A stretch of DNA of 53,266 bases. Source: an uncultured Ilumatobacter sp. GTDB lineage: Bacteria > Actinomycetota > Acidimicrobiia > Acidimicrobiales > Ilumatobacteraceae. Both the position numbers and the translations under genes were made by a program. The notes under the pieces were generated by a model. That model had not been told where the DNA came from and did no database searches. It worked only from the letters and a program-made list of their open reading frames with translations. The DNA lies in the NCBI GenBank assembly GCA_937905835.1, contig CALCXK010000119.1:1-53266 (forward strand). Direction: 5' to 3'. Position 1 is the stretch's first letter. Each line of letters begins with the position of its first letter. Of this stretch, positions 32,691 through 42,267 are shown one piece after another.

Positions 32691-34729
32691 TAAAGAATTC
32701 CTCGAATCACCACGAACCAGCCGAGGAGCACGACGACACCGATGCCGATCACCCCGGCGTATTGGCGCAAGTAGCCGGTCTGGACCTTGCGAACCTGGTT
32801 CGCCGTTTCACGGACCAACGTGGCAACGCCATTGACTGCACCATCGACAACCTTGGTGTCGAATTCAGCAACACCGTCGAAGCCCCTGCGGCCCGGGTTG
32901 CCCATGAACCAGCCAATCATGTTGTCGTAGTTCCAGCCGTCGGCGAACAGCTTCGGCTCGAACGGCTTGGCCATCTTTTTCTGATACACGGCGAACGCGC
33001 CGGCGATGCCGACGAGCGCACACGCAACAGCGATGGCAATCAAGATCGTCTTGTTGTCGTACGCCCACGTGCCCTTGATGACTGCTTCACCGATGCCCCG
33101 TTCTTCGGGGCCTTCGCCAAACTCGACGATCGGGTGGAGCCAGTCGAGCAGTTTGTGCTGCGCGCCCTTCGGGATGATGCCGAGTGACGGGAGCTGGATG
33201 ATGCCGCCGACCACCGAGAGCCCAGCAAGGACCACGAGCGGAAACAGCATGGTCGGGGGCGACTCGTGCGGCTTGAACTCGCCGTGTGCGCCATGCGTTT
33301 CCACAGGTGCGGGCGATTCGGCTGTTGCCTCTGCGCCGTCGCCATCAGCGTCGGAAGCTTCGAGATGAGCTGCTTCTTCGGCGTTGGCCAGCGAGCCCCA
33401 CCTCTGCTCGCCAAAGAAGGTCATGACGACCTGGCGGGTCATGTAGAACGCGGTGAGAATCGCCGTGACGATGCCGATCACGTAAAGGACCGGGCTTTCG
33501 GCGAGAGCGAAAAGCAGGATCTCGTCTTTCGACCAGAACCCAGCGAACGGCGGCACTCCGGCAATGGCGAGCCAGCCAATGATGAACGTTGATGCGGTGA
33601 TCGGCATGAGCGTGAACAGCTTGCCCATTTTGCGCATGTCTTGCTCGTCGTGCATGCCGTGGATGACGGAGCCCGAACCAAGGAAAAGCAGCGCCTTAAA
33701 GAAGGCGTGCGTGATCATATGGAAGATGGCTGCCACGTAGGCGCCGGTGCCGACAGCGAGGAACATGTAACCGAGCTGCGACACCGTCGAGTAGGCCAAT
33801 ACCTTCTTGATGTCGTTCTGCGCCAGGGCGATCGTGGCTGCGAACAGCGCAGTGATCGCACCGGTGTAGGCAATGAGCGTCGGGACCCAGTCGGCAGCAG
33901 CGCCGAGGACCGGGTTGATGCGAACCATCAGGAAGACGCCGGCGGTGACCATCGTTGCGGCGTGGATGAGCGCCGACACGGGGGTCGGACCGGCCATGGC
34001 GTCGGGCAGCCAGACGTACAGCGGCAGCTGAGCAGACTTGCCAACAGCACCGAGGAACAGCAGCGCGGCGATGCCGGTGGCAGTTGCCTGGGTCAGCGTG
34101 CCAGCGAGGGCGCTTTCGTTCATGACGCCGTAGTCGATCGAGCCAACGGCACCGAAGGCGAGGAACATCGCGAGCATCACGCCGAAGTCACCGATGCGGT
34201 TGGTGACGAAGGCCTTCTTGCCTGCCGAGGCGTTCGCATCTTTGGTGTGCCAGAAGGAGATGAGGAAGTACGAGCACGTACCGACGCCTTCCCAACCAAG
34301 GAAGGTGACCAGCAGGTTCGAACCGAGCACCAGCAACGTCATCGAAAGAACGAAGAGGTTGAGGTACAGGAAGAACTTGGAGAACTTCGGATCGCCGTGC
34401 ATGTAGCCGACCGAATACAGGTGGATCAGCGAGCCGATGCCCGTGACGAACAGCAGCATCGTGCTGCTCAGCGGATCGACGAGGAAGGCCATGTCGATCT
34501 TCAGGTCACCGACCGGCACCCAGGAGAAGAGGGTCACGACTTCGGAGCGGTCAACAGCATTTCGCGACAGCAGGTCGAAGAAGATGCCAACCGCAGCAGC
34601 GAACGACAGCAACACCATCGTTGTAGCGACGTGGCCAGCCTTTGGCTCACCGAGCTTGCGGCCTCCGATGAGGATCGTCAGGAAGCCGACGAGTGGGAAG
34701 AGTGGCACCAGCCAAACAAGATCAATCAT
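32690..34729 (-). CDS. nuoL: NADH-quinone oxidoreductase subunit L
   Basis: A 679-residue largest antiporter-like subunit, which also contributes the long lateral helix of Complex I. Typical segments are SVGYMHGDPKFSKFFLYLNL, LGWEGVGTCSYFLISFW, LPLYVWLPDAMAGPTPVSALIHAATMVTAG and KKVLAYSTVSQLGYMFLAVG. A hydrophilic acidic insertion (about residues 440-490, rich in Glu/Ala/His) precedes the last helices. The gene starts 2 bp after the nuoK stop. Confidence 0.95.
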   Translation of the reverse strand: MIDLVWLVPLFPLVGFLTILIGGRKLGEPKAGHVATTMVLLSFAAAVGIFFDLLSRNAVDRSEVVTLFSWVPVGDLKIDMAFLVDPLSSTMLLFVTGIGSLIHLYSVGYMHGDPKFSKFFLYLNLFVLSMTLLVLGSNLLVTFLGWEGVGTCSYFLISFWHTKDANASAGKKAFVTNRIGDFGVMLAMFLAFGAVGSIDYGVMNESALAGTLTQATATGIAALLFLGAVGKSAQLPLYVWLPDAMAGPTPVSALIHAATMVTAGVFLMVRINPVLGAAADWVPTLIAYTGAITALFAATIALAQNDIKKVLAYSTVSQLGYMFLAVGTGAYVAAIFHMITHAFFKALLFLGSGSVIHGMHDEQDMRKMGKLFTLMPITASTFIIGWLAIAGVPPFAGFWSKDEILLFALAESPVLYVIGIVTAILTAFYMTRQVVMTFFGEQRWGSLANAEEAAHLEASDADGDGAEATAESPAPVETHGAHGEFKPHESPPTMLFPLVVLAGLSVVGGIIQLPSLGIIPKGAQHKLLDWLHPIVEFGEGPEERGIGEAVIKGTWAYDNKTILIAIAVACALVGIAGAFAVYQKKMAKPFEPKLFADGWNYDNMIGWFMGNPGRRGFDGVAEFDTKVVDGAVNGVATLVRETANQVRKVQTGYLRQYAGVIGIGVVVLLGWFVVIRGIL

Positions 34730-34731
34730 GA

Positions 34732-35043
34732 CTAGCCCTTCAATTCCGCGAGGTCGTCAGCGGTGGCGCCAGGCTTGCGGCGCAAGATCGACACAATAAT
34801 GCTGAGGCCGACGACGACTTCGGCGGCCGCAACGACCATCACGAAGAACACGGCGGTCTGGCCGTTGATGTCGCCCAGCTTGATGGCGAGCGCAACGAAG
34901 GTGAGGTTGGCAGCGTTGAGCATCAATTCGATGCACATGAACATCACCAGAGGGTTGCGGCGGATCAACAGGCCAACCGCACCGACGCTGAAGAGCAGCG
35001 CCGCGAGAATGAGGTACCACGACGGTTCGATGGCAGCGATCAC
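34732..35043 (-). CDS. nuoK: NADH-quinone oxidoreductase subunit K
   Basis: A 103-residue, three-helix Complex I subunit. The conserved membrane Glu residues of the proton path lie in MFMCIELMLNAANLTFVAL and FVMVVAAAEVVVGLSIIV. The length is as expected. Its GTG start overlaps the nuoJ stop (GTGA). Confidence 0.95.
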   Translation of the reverse strand: MIAAIEPSWYLILAALLFSVGAVGLLIRRNPLVMFMCIELMLNAANLTFVALAIKLGDINGQTAVFFVMVVAAAEVVVGLSIIVSILRRKPGATADDLAELKG

Positions 35044-35642
35044 TTCGATGCTCCCGACGTGCTCGATGATCCGGCATCAGCTATTTCCTGGTTGCGCGGC
35101 CACTTGCGGGTCAGCACGACCGTGCCGGCAACGGCGACGATCAGCAGCACCGAGGTGAGCTCGAACGCAAAGATGTGGTCGCCGTAGAGGTTCTCGGCGA
35201 GCTGCTGTATGTTGCCATCGCTGTCACCGGTGACCGTGGCGATGTCGAGGCCGTCACCGATCGCATTGGGCAGCACCGTGGCACTGTCGGCCTTGACGAT
35301 CGCGGCCGTCAGGAGCGAGACGAGCCCGAGGCCCATGATCGCTGCGAGCGGACGCTGCACCTTGATGGGTTCGATCGAGAGATCCATTGCATTGTCGACA
35401 CCGAGCAGCATGATCACGAAGAGGAACAGCACGACGATGGCGCCGGCATAGACGATGATCTGCACGGCCGCGAGGAAGTGTGCTTCCTGCGCAACGAACT
35501 GCACGGCGATACCGAAGAGCGTGAGCACCAAGCCGAGTGCAGCATGGACCGGATTTTTCAGCGTGATGACGCCAATGGCACCGCCCAGCACCATCGCGGC
35601 GGCCGCGAAAAAGACGAGATATTCGAGAAATGTCGTATCCAT
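35040..35642 (-). CDS. nuoJ: NADH-quinone oxidoreductase subunit J
   Basis: A 200-residue membrane subunit with five helices. Family segments are GVITLKNPVHAALGLVLTLFGIAVQFV and the pi-bulge helix IIVYAGAIVVLFLFVIMLLGV. It links quinone chemistry at the Q-site to the antiporter arm. The start is 4 bp after the nuoI stop. Confidence 0.95.
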   Translation of the reverse strand: MDTTFLEYLVFFAAAAMVLGGAIGVITLKNPVHAALGLVLTLFGIAVQFVAQEAHFLAAVQIIVYAGAIVVLFLFVIMLLGVDNAMDLSIEPIKVQRPLAAIMGLGLVSLLTAAIVKADSATVLPNAIGDGLDIATVTGDSDGNIQQLAENLYGDHIFAFELTSVLLIVAVAGTVVLTRKWPRNQEIADAGSSSTSGASK

Positions 35643-35646
35643 GTGT

Positions 35647-36348
35647 TCAGCGCTTCACCGTTCGAATTCCAGACAGCTTGGCCGGATACCCAGAAGCATC
35701 ACGCTCGGTCTGCTTGGGCTCAGGAGCACGCAGACCGTAGCCAAGTTCGTTGCTCCAACCCACCTCCCCTTCGAAGGTGGCGTCGCCTGACGGCGACGTG
35801 GCGCGCATCCAGCCGGACGTGTTGTCGTCTTCACCCTCGCGCCAGTCTTCCCAGGGAAGGCGCTGAGCCTTGCCCTCGTCGTCCACGACAAGTTCGGTCT
35901 TGGTGTAGATCGCGTCTTGCCGATTGGTGAACGAGAACTCAAACATCTTCGACTCGGTGATCGCCTCGGTTGGGCAGGCCTCGACACAGAGATCGCAATG
36001 AATGCAACGCAAGTAGTTGATCTCGTAGATCCAGCCGAAGCGCTCGCCGGGAGACGTGGGGTTCTCCGGATCGTTGTCGGCACCACGCACGTGGATGCAG
36101 TCAGCCGGACACACCCCAGCACACAGCTCACACCCGATGCACTTCTCCATGCCGTCTTCGTAACGGTTGAGCACATGGCGACCGTGCAGCCGCTCGGGCT
36201 TCGGAATCTTTTCGTCGCCTTGTGACGTCGAGGTGAAGTCGCCCTTCTTCTTGGCGCGACGACCACCGGAGTACTGTGTGGTCACCTGCTTCCCGCCAAA
36301 GAGGCGGTGCTGGCGAAGTGGGATCAGAAATCCTTCGAAGTAACCCAT
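35647..36348 (-). CDS. nuoI: NADH-quinone oxidoreductase subunit I (2[4Fe-4S])
   Basis: A 233-residue peripheral subunit carrying clusters N6a and N6b. The two motifs are CIGCELCAGVCPADC and CIHCDLCVEACPTEAI, so all eight ligands are present. The C-terminal 60-70 residues extend beyond the usual length and are acidic, then Arg-rich. The start overlaps the nuoH stop by one base (TGATG). Confidence 0.95.
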   Translation of the reverse strand: MGYFEGFLIPLRQHRLFGGKQVTTQYSGGRRAKKKGDFTSTSQGDEKIPKPERLHGRHVLNRYEDGMEKCIGCELCAGVCPADCIHVRGADNDPENPTSPGERFGWIYEINYLRCIHCDLCVEACPTEAITESKMFEFSFTNRQDAIYTKTELVVDDEGKAQRLPWEDWREGEDDNTSGWMRATSPSGDATFEGEVGWSNELGYGLRAPEPKQTERDASGYPAKLSGIRTVKR

Positions 36349-37655
36349 CAGTTCGAGCCCTTTCCGGAGCCGGCTGTCGTTGATTGCGCTGGCGTTGATC
36401 CGAAGGGCACCGGCGCCAGACTGCTGCTCGCCTCACGATTTTTACGGCTGACGCTGAGCGCCGCCATAAACAAGCTCATCGCTATGGCTCCGACCACCAG
36501 TGAGATGGCGACGACTCGGAGACTGGCCACACGATCGCCATTGGCGAACTCGCGGAGTGCCGCGAGCAGTAGGAACCAGCCGAGTGAAACCGGGATGAGC
36601 ACCTTCCAGCCGAGGTCCATCAACTGGTCGTAGCGCAGGCGGGGCAGCGTTGCACGGAACCAGACGTACATGTACAAGAACATCAGCAGCTTGAGAATGA
36701 ACCAAACCGAACCTTCAATCCAGCCCGGAATGATTGGGATGTCGAAGAGGCCCTGCGGCCCGCCGAGGAACAGCGTGACCATCACGCCGGACATTGTGAT
36801 GACGTTCATGAACTCTGCGAGGAAGAAGAGGGCGAAGCGGATGCCCGAGTACTCGGTGTTAAAGCCACCAACGAGTTCTTGCTCAGCCTCGACGAGGTCG
36901 AACGGCGGGCGGTTGAGTTCGGCCGTGGTGGCGATGACGAACACGAAGAATGGCAGCAAGCCGGTGGTGATCAGGTTCCAGTCGACGAAGCGATCCTGGG
37001 TTGCAACGATGCCCGAAGTCGACAGTGTGCGTGACGACAGCAGCACCGCCGCAAGGCTCAAGCCAAGGGCTGCTTCGTACGAGATCATCTGCGCCGAGGC
37101 CCGGACCGAACCGAGCAGCGGGTACTTCGATCCCGAAGCCCAGCCGGCGAGCATGATGCCATAGACGGCGATCGAGCTGAGCGCGAGGACGAGCAGGATG
37201 CCGACCGGCGGGTCAGCGAGTTGCAGGCGCGTGGTCTGGCCGAAGATCTCGACCGTCCCGTTCTTAAATGTTCCATCTGCATTCTGGGAGAAGTCTCCAC
37301 CCAGCGGGATGACTGCCCAAACGAGAAATGCCGGCACGAAGGCAAGGAACGGCGCCAGGCGGAACACGATCCGATCAGCGCGGTTCGGTAGGAGGTCTTC
37401 TTTGAAGAAGAGCTTGATGCCGTCAGCGAGCGTCTGGAGCAGACCAGCCGGGCCGGCCTTGTTCGGGCCGACGCGGTTCTGCATGCCTGAGACGATCTTC
37501 CGCTCGAACCAGACCATCAGCATCGTGCCGACGAGGCCGAGCACGAAGACGACCAACACCTTGACGAGAACGATCAGCAACGGCGTCCACAACAGGCCGC
37601 CCTCAGTAATGGGGTCGATGGCGACCAAGCCGTTGACCAGCTGAGCGGCGAGCAT
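36348..37655 (-). CDS. nuoH: NADH-quinone oxidoreductase subunit H
   Basis: A 435-residue membrane subunit that forms most of the quinone chamber. Conserved segments are ERKIVSGMQNRVGPNKAGP (about residues 57-75), LQTLADGIKLFFKEDL, ELNRPPFDLVEAEQELVGGFNTEYSG and the late RATLPRLRYDQLMDLGWK. A Ser/Ala/Pro-rich C-terminal tail of about 30 residues is extra. ATG 37655 overlaps the nuoG stop by one base; longer frames upstream are inside nuoG. Confidence 0.95.
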   Translation of the reverse strand: MLAAQLVNGLVAIDPITEGGLLWTPLLIVLVKVLVVFVLGLVGTMLMVWFERKIVSGMQNRVGPNKAGPAGLLQTLADGIKLFFKEDLLPNRADRIVFRLAPFLAFVPAFLVWAVIPLGGDFSQNADGTFKNGTVEIFGQTTRLQLADPPVGILLVLALSSIAVYGIMLAGWASGSKYPLLGSVRASAQMISYEAALGLSLAAVLLSSRTLSTSGIVATQDRFVDWNLITTGLLPFFVFVIATTAELNRPPFDLVEAEQELVGGFNTEYSGIRFALFFLAEFMNVITMSGVMVTLFLGGPQGLFDIPIIPGWIEGSVWFILKLLMFLYMYVWFRATLPRLRYDQLMDLGWKVLIPVSLGWFLLLAALREFANGDRVASLRVVAISLVVGAIAMSLFMAALSVSRKNREASSSLAPVPFGSTPAQSTTAGSGKGSN

Positions 37656-40093
37656 CAGATCCGCTCGATTCGAACGTCGGTGTTGACAGCAGTTGCATCG
37701 ATGATGACTTCGATACTGCCAGCTCCGGCCTGATTGAACGGCGCCCACACGACACCACGGGGGACGTTGCTGTTGCCGACGACCGGCAGCACCGCAGTTG
37801 CCTTGGCACTAATCAGCTTGACCTCGGTGCCTGCGGTAACGCCGATGCCGTCGAGATCAAGCGGGTGCAGGTGGGCAGCTGCACCCGGTGCGAGGTTGAC
37901 GAGCGAACGCGACAGCGCCGTACCAATGGCCCGGTCGTACAATTTGCGGCTGACAACGAGCCGGTAGTCGTAGCTGTTGCGTCCTGCTACGGCGACCGAT
38001 ACTGCCGGCAACGACGCAGCAGGCTGCGCCGACATCACTCCGTTGGGGTCGCTGGCGAGCGCCTCGCGAGTGACCATCGGATAGAGCGGAGCGATCGCCG
38101 CGATGGCGTCGGTGACATCGTTGACCGTGGCGACGTCGGCGAGGGGGTGGTCGGCGCCAAACGAGCTGTCGCCGAGCGACATACCGAGTTCGACAGCAAT
38201 CATCCAGTCGGGACGAGCCGTGCCGGTCACGGTGACCTTCTGCGCAAGGGTTGTGACGCGACCCTCGAGGTTCGTCGTGGTGCCGGACTTCTCACCATAG
38301 GCGGCAGCGGCGAGCACAACGTCGGCGAGCTTGGTGGACTCGGACGGATGCGTGTCAACCGAAATAATGCGACGAACACCGGCCAACGCGCGACGTGCCA
38401 GGTCTCTATCGGGGCAGTCGTTGAGCGGGTCGGCGCCGACCAGAATCAGCAGGTCGATCTTGCCGTCGGCAGCAGCGGTCAAGGCGTCGATCGCATCGCC
38501 GCGGTCACCGACCGGGCCGGTCGGTGCCATGCCAAGCGAGAGCGCCCCGACAACATTGCCACGGCGCAATGCCGGAAGCACTTTGGCGCGGGGCACGGCA
38601 TTGAGCATTGCCTGCAACGCCGCAACGGTGGCGTCGGACGACTCGGCGAGGTTGGGCCGACCAGCGACAATGACCACCCCACCGCGAGCAAGTTGGGCAG
38701 CGACGTCGACATCAGCAACGGCCTTGGCCACTGCGTCGGCTTGGTTACCAGGCTCGTGACGCACGCTCTTCCATGCGTACCGACTGAGGCCAGTGTCGAT
38801 CGCAGAGAACTCGATGATCTTGCTGCGCTTCTTCACTGCAGCGTCACGAAGACGGAGGTAGAGGACCGGCAGCTCTTCTTTCAGGTCAGGGCTGAGGAGC
38901 ACGATTGTCGAGGCATTCGCTGCTTCGTCGATGGTGGCGCGGTTGAGGCCGAGCAGTTCGGCAGGCAGGCCGTCACCGAGTTGTGCATCGCGGTACGGGG
39001 TGTCGATCGCGTCGGCGAGTTGGCCCCAGGCGAAGGCATCTTCGTTGCTGCCGCGTGCACCACCCAGGATGGCAATGCGCTGGGGACCGCCGTTGGCGAG
39101 AGCTTCACGGATGAGGCCGCTGGCGGTCGCCATGGCACCGCTCCATGTGGTTTCAATCAGGCCCGCGTCGGTGCGGACCATCGGGTTGGAGAGACGATGC
39201 TCCGAGTTGACCGCTTCGAAGTTGAAGCGACCGCGATCGCACAACCAGCTGTGGTTGACGGGGTCGGAGTCGACACCCTGATATCGGAGCAGTTCATCAC
39301 GGCTCGACTGGATAATCGTGCGGCAGCCGACCGAGCACGTGGTGCACGTGGACTCTTGCTGTTCGAGGTCCCACGGACGGGCCTTGAAGCGATACGGCTC
39401 GGCGGTGAGTGCACCGACCGGGCAGATCTGGACGGTGTTGCCCGAGAAATACGAGGCGAACGGCTCATCGGGAAAGGTCATCACCTGCGTGTTGTTGCCG
39501 CGTTCGGTGAAGACAATCAGCTTGTCGCCAGCCACTTCGTCAGCGAAGCGTGTGCAGCGGTCGCAGAGAATGCAGCGCTCACGATCGAGCAACACGAGGT
39601 CGCTGATCGGGATCGGCTTCTCGTAGTGACGCTTTTCTTCGACGTAACGGCTCTCCCCGGGACCGACGGCGTACGACTGATCTTGGAGCGGGCACTCACC
39701 GCCCTTGTCACAAATCGGACAGTCGAGCGGGTGGTTGGCGAGCAGGAGCTCGATCATGCCTTCTTGGGCACGCTTGGCAGTCGGCGACTCGGTGTCGATC
39801 TTCATGTCGGGAGACACGGTGATCATGCAGGACGGCTGCAGCTGCATGCCGCGGCCGGTGTCGATCTCGACGAGGCACTGGCGGCACATGCCGACCGAGC
39901 TCATTCGGGGGTGGTAGCAAAAATGCGGCACCGCGGCGCCGTTCCCTTCGGCGACTGCGATGACGAGGTCGCCTTTCTGCGCGGTGATGGCGCGGCCGTT
40001 CAGCGTGACATGCACAGCGTTGGGGTCGGGCTCCCACTCGGGGACTTCTTCGATTGCTTGTTCTTCGGCAATCTCGGTGGGGACATCAGTCAT
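37655..40093 (-). CDS. nuoG: NADH-quinone oxidoreductase subunit G
   Basis: An 812-residue iron-sulfur subunit. The [2Fe-2S] N1b site is CYHPRMSSVGMCRQCLVEI. CPICDKGGECPLQD and CILCDRCTRF carry [4Fe-4S] ligands. CTTCSVGC followed by exactly 27 residues and a fourth Cys (SWLCDRGRF) shows that the extra N7-type cluster is kept. The rest is a degenerate molybdopterin-oxidoreductase domain with no sign of an active molybdenum site. ATG 40093 overlaps the nuoF stop (ATGA). Confidence 0.95.
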   Translation of the reverse strand: MTDVPTEIAEEQAIEEVPEWEPDPNAVHVTLNGRAITAQKGDLVIAVAEGNGAAVPHFCYHPRMSSVGMCRQCLVEIDTGRGMQLQPSCMITVSPDMKIDTESPTAKRAQEGMIELLLANHPLDCPICDKGGECPLQDQSYAVGPGESRYVEEKRHYEKPIPISDLVLLDRERCILCDRCTRFADEVAGDKLIVFTERGNNTQVMTFPDEPFASYFSGNTVQICPVGALTAEPYRFKARPWDLEQQESTCTTCSVGCRTIIQSSRDELLRYQGVDSDPVNHSWLCDRGRFNFEAVNSEHRLSNPMVRTDAGLIETTWSGAMATASGLIREALANGGPQRIAILGGARGSNEDAFAWGQLADAIDTPYRDAQLGDGLPAELLGLNRATIDEAANASTIVLLSPDLKEELPVLYLRLRDAAVKKRSKIIEFSAIDTGLSRYAWKSVRHEPGNQADAVAKAVADVDVAAQLARGGVVIVAGRPNLAESSDATVAALQAMLNAVPRAKVLPALRRGNVVGALSLGMAPTGPVGDRGDAIDALTAAADGKIDLLILVGADPLNDCPDRDLARRALAGVRRIISVDTHPSESTKLADVVLAAAAYGEKSGTTTNLEGRVTTLAQKVTVTGTARPDWMIAVELGMSLGDSSFGADHPLADVATVNDVTDAIAAIAPLYPMVTREALASDPNGVMSAQPAASLPAVSVAVAGRNSYDYRLVVSRKLYDRAIGTALSRSLVNLAPGAAAHLHPLDLDGIGVTAGTEVKLISAKATAVLPVVGNSNVPRGVVWAPFNQAGAGSIEVIIDATAVNTDVRIERI

Positions 40094-41526
40094 GCGTCAG
40101 CTCCTGAGAGTGCGGTGACGGGAATGGAGATTCGCTTGGGCACCTTGGTGACACGCGCTTCGAACTCTTCGGGGAACAGCGTGAGGGCCGAATGCAACGG
40201 CGCCCAGGCAGACGGACCGACGAAGCAGATCGTGGTCATCTTGTACGGGAACGGCACGGCTTCGAGGCCGAGACGTTCGCTCGAGGCGTGCGGCATATCG
40301 CCGGGGCAGATCGTCTGGCCGACTTCACGCATCTGGTCGAGGTCGGCGTCGGTGCCATGACCGGCAACGACTCGTTCGAGCATCCGCATGAGCCAGGTGC
40401 CGCCTTCGCGGCACGGTGTGCACTTGCCACACGACTCGTGGGCGTAGAACTTCGTGAGTGTGTACGCGGCGGCTGGGATATCGGTGGTGGAGTCCATCAC
40501 CATGATGGCGCCCGACCCGAGCATCGAACCGGCGGCGCCGGCTTCCTTGCCTTCGAACGGAATGTCCAGCTGATCCTCAAGGAACCAAGGCGCCGAACCG
40601 CCACCGGGCACGAAGGCCTTGATGTCGTTGCCGTCGCGGATGCCCTGGCTGAACTCGTCGCCGTAGATGATGTCGCGGAAGGTTGTCGAGCCGTTGATGA
40701 TCTCATACACACCGGGCCGCTTGACGTGCCCTGACACGGCAACCATGCGAGTGCCGGGCGAAGTGGGCGTACCGATCGCCGTGTAGGCCGCCGAACCGTG
40801 AATCGCAACGAACGGAAGGTTCGCGAGGGTCTCGACGTTGTTGACGATGGTCGGCTTGCCGTACAGGCCAACAGCTGCCGGGAAAAACGGCGGCTTGAGG
40901 CGAGGCATACCGCGCTCGCCTTCCAGCGATTCGATCAGGGCAGTCTCTTCACCGACGACGTAGGCGCCTGCACCCCAGTGCAGCACGATGTCGACGGAGA
41001 AGTCGGTGCCGAGGATGTTCTTGCCGATGTAGCCGGCTGCATATGCGTCATTCAGCGCAGTGGCGATGCGCTCTTGCGCGACGGGCATCTCGCCGCGGAC
41101 ATAGAGGAAGCACTGCGACAGACCGGCGGCGTAGCACGCGATCAGGCAGCCTTCGATGAGCTGGTGCGGATCGCGTTCCATGAGGAGACGGTCCTTGTAG
41201 GTACCCGGCTCCGACTCGTCACCGTTGACAACGAGGTAGCGCGGCCACACACCCTCTGGCGTGAAACCCCATTTGACGCCCGCCGGAAAGCCTGCGCCAC
41301 CGCGACCAAGGACCGTGGAGTTGCGGACTTCGTCATGCATCTCCTGCGGCGACATGGCCAGGCATTTCTTGAGCCCTTCATAGCCGTCGGTCGCAAGGAA
41401 ACGTTCGAGGGTGTGACTGTCTTCGTACTCAAAGCGCGACGTCACGACCTTCGGGCGGTCACCGATGTAGAAGCCCGGGATGTAATCGTGCGTCACGGCA
41501 CCGGACGAGTTCGTGGGGTGGCTCAC
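40090..41526 (-). CDS. nuoF: NADH-quinone oxidoreductase subunit F
   Basis: A 478-residue flavoprotein that oxidises NADH. The FMN/NADH site is GRGGAGFPAGVKWGF (from residue 74), with YLVVNGDESEPGTYKDR next. The N3 [4Fe-4S] ligands are in ESCGKCTPCREGG plus the later QTICPGDMPH Cys. Its GTG start overlaps the nuoE stop (GTGA), which fits NuoE and NuoF forming one catalytic unit. Confidence 0.95.
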   Translation of the reverse strand: MSHPTNSSGAVTHDYIPGFYIGDRPKVVTSRFEYEDSHTLERFLATDGYEGLKKCLAMSPQEMHDEVRNSTVLGRGGAGFPAGVKWGFTPEGVWPRYLVVNGDESEPGTYKDRLLMERDPHQLIEGCLIACYAAGLSQCFLYVRGEMPVAQERIATALNDAYAAGYIGKNILGTDFSVDIVLHWGAGAYVVGEETALIESLEGERGMPRLKPPFFPAAVGLYGKPTIVNNVETLANLPFVAIHGSAAYTAIGTPTSPGTRMVAVSGHVKRPGVYEIINGSTTFRDIIYGDEFSQGIRDGNDIKAFVPGGGSAPWFLEDQLDIPFEGKEAGAAGSMLGSGAIMVMDSTTDIPAAAYTLTKFYAHESCGKCTPCREGGTWLMRMLERVVAGHGTDADLDQMREVGQTICPGDMPHASSERLGLEAVPFPYKMTTICFVGPSAWAPLHSALTLFPEEFEARVTKVPKRISIPVTALSGADA

Positions 41527-42158
41527 TTGGAAGCCCCTTCATTGTCTGGCGATACGACGACAGGGATCCATACCGGACCACTGGTGACGTCGTCAGGGTG
41601 CACAGCACCGACGCCTTTGTCGTGAGGAATGTGTTGGCGTTGGAGGCCGAGCGTGCCGTGGGGAGGAATCTCGGCGTCGAGCTTGCCGGACCGGAGATCA
41701 TCAATCATTTGGTCGAAGTCGTCGTGGGTGACGCGGTATTTGTGGCGGTAGTTGACCTGCAGGCATGGGGCCTCGGTGCATGCCGCCTGGCACTCGGCAG
41801 GCTCAAGCGTGATCAGCCCATCGGCGGTGGTGCCGCCAGCCTTGACGCCGAGCTTCTCTTCGGCGTGGTGTAGAAGTTCACCGGCACCGAGCAGTGCACA
41901 CGACAACGTCGTACACACGTTGATCACGTACTTACCGACGGGTTCGAACTTGAACATCTCGTAGAACGATGCGGTGCCCAGCACTTCGGCCGGCGTGACG
42001 TTGACCAGTTCGGCAATATGCCTCATTGCGTCTTCGGTGACATAACCGTTCTGCTCCTGGCTGAGATGGACGAGCGGGATCAACGCCGACTTTTGCTTCG
42101 GGTACTGCCCGATGATCTCTTTGGCAATGATCACGTTGTGGTCGGACAAACGGCTCAT
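41523..42158 (-). CDS. nuoE: NADH-quinone oxidoreductase subunit E
   Basis: A 211-residue thioredoxin-fold subunit with the N1a [2Fe-2S] cluster. Ligands are Cys82 and Cys87 (VCTTLSCALLG) and Cys123 and Cys127 (ECQAACTEAPC). About 50 C-terminal residues extend beyond the usual family length. An AGGAG ribosome site precedes ATG 42158. A 93-bp gap with a repeat separates it from nuoD, the largest gap within the nuo genes. Confidence 0.95.
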   Translation of the reverse strand: MSRLSDHNVIIAKEIIGQYPKQKSALIPLVHLSQEQNGYVTEDAMRHIAELVNVTPAEVLGTASFYEMFKFEPVGKYVINVCTTLSCALLGAGELLHHAEEKLGVKAGGTTADGLITLEPAECQAACTEAPCLQVNYRHKYRVTHDDFDQMIDDLRSGKLDAEIPPHGTLGLQRQHIPHDKGVGAVHPDDVTSGPVWIPVVVSPDNEGASK

Positions 42159-42197
42159 GAGCCAGCTCCTGTGTAAGAAAAAATGTCGACAACATTC

Positions 42198-42267
42198 ATC
42201 ATCGGTCGACGCCGTTCATCACAGCCATGTTCGTGGCAAACGAGAACCAGATCATCGGTCGACGCCG
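42198..42267 (-). repeat. 17-bp direct repeat duplicating the nuoD 3' end
   Basis: ATCATCGGTCGACGCCG occurs at 42251-42267, where it encodes the end of NuoD and its stop codon, and again at 42198-42214 in the nuoD-nuoE gap. Beyond the second copy, on the minus strand, AATGT-TGTCG-ACATT is followed by a run of six T, a weak terminator-like structure. Confidence 0.8.

Noticed and set aside
30924..34735. Long plus-strand frames opposite nuoL, nuoM and nuoN
   Set aside because: They contain many His, Arg, Glu and Asp residues in no domain-like pattern and mirror conserved membrane-protein genes.
37656..37748. Longer nuoH starting at 37748
   Set aside because: The extra 31 codons lie within the nuoG 3' end and are Arg/Cys/Ser-rich, whereas ATG 37655 makes the one-base overlap seen at other junctions and begins the first hydrophobic segment.
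37655..40093. NuoG as a working molybdoenzyme or formate dehydrogenase
   Set aside because: It is embedded in a full nuo set, carries the N1b and N7-type Cys motifs of NuoG, and shows no sign of an active molybdenum site.
37865..40360. 831-codon open frame on the plus strand
   Set aside because: It lies wholly antisense to nuoG and the end of nuoF, which have complete cofactor motifs. Long antisense frames are expected where third codon positions are G/C.
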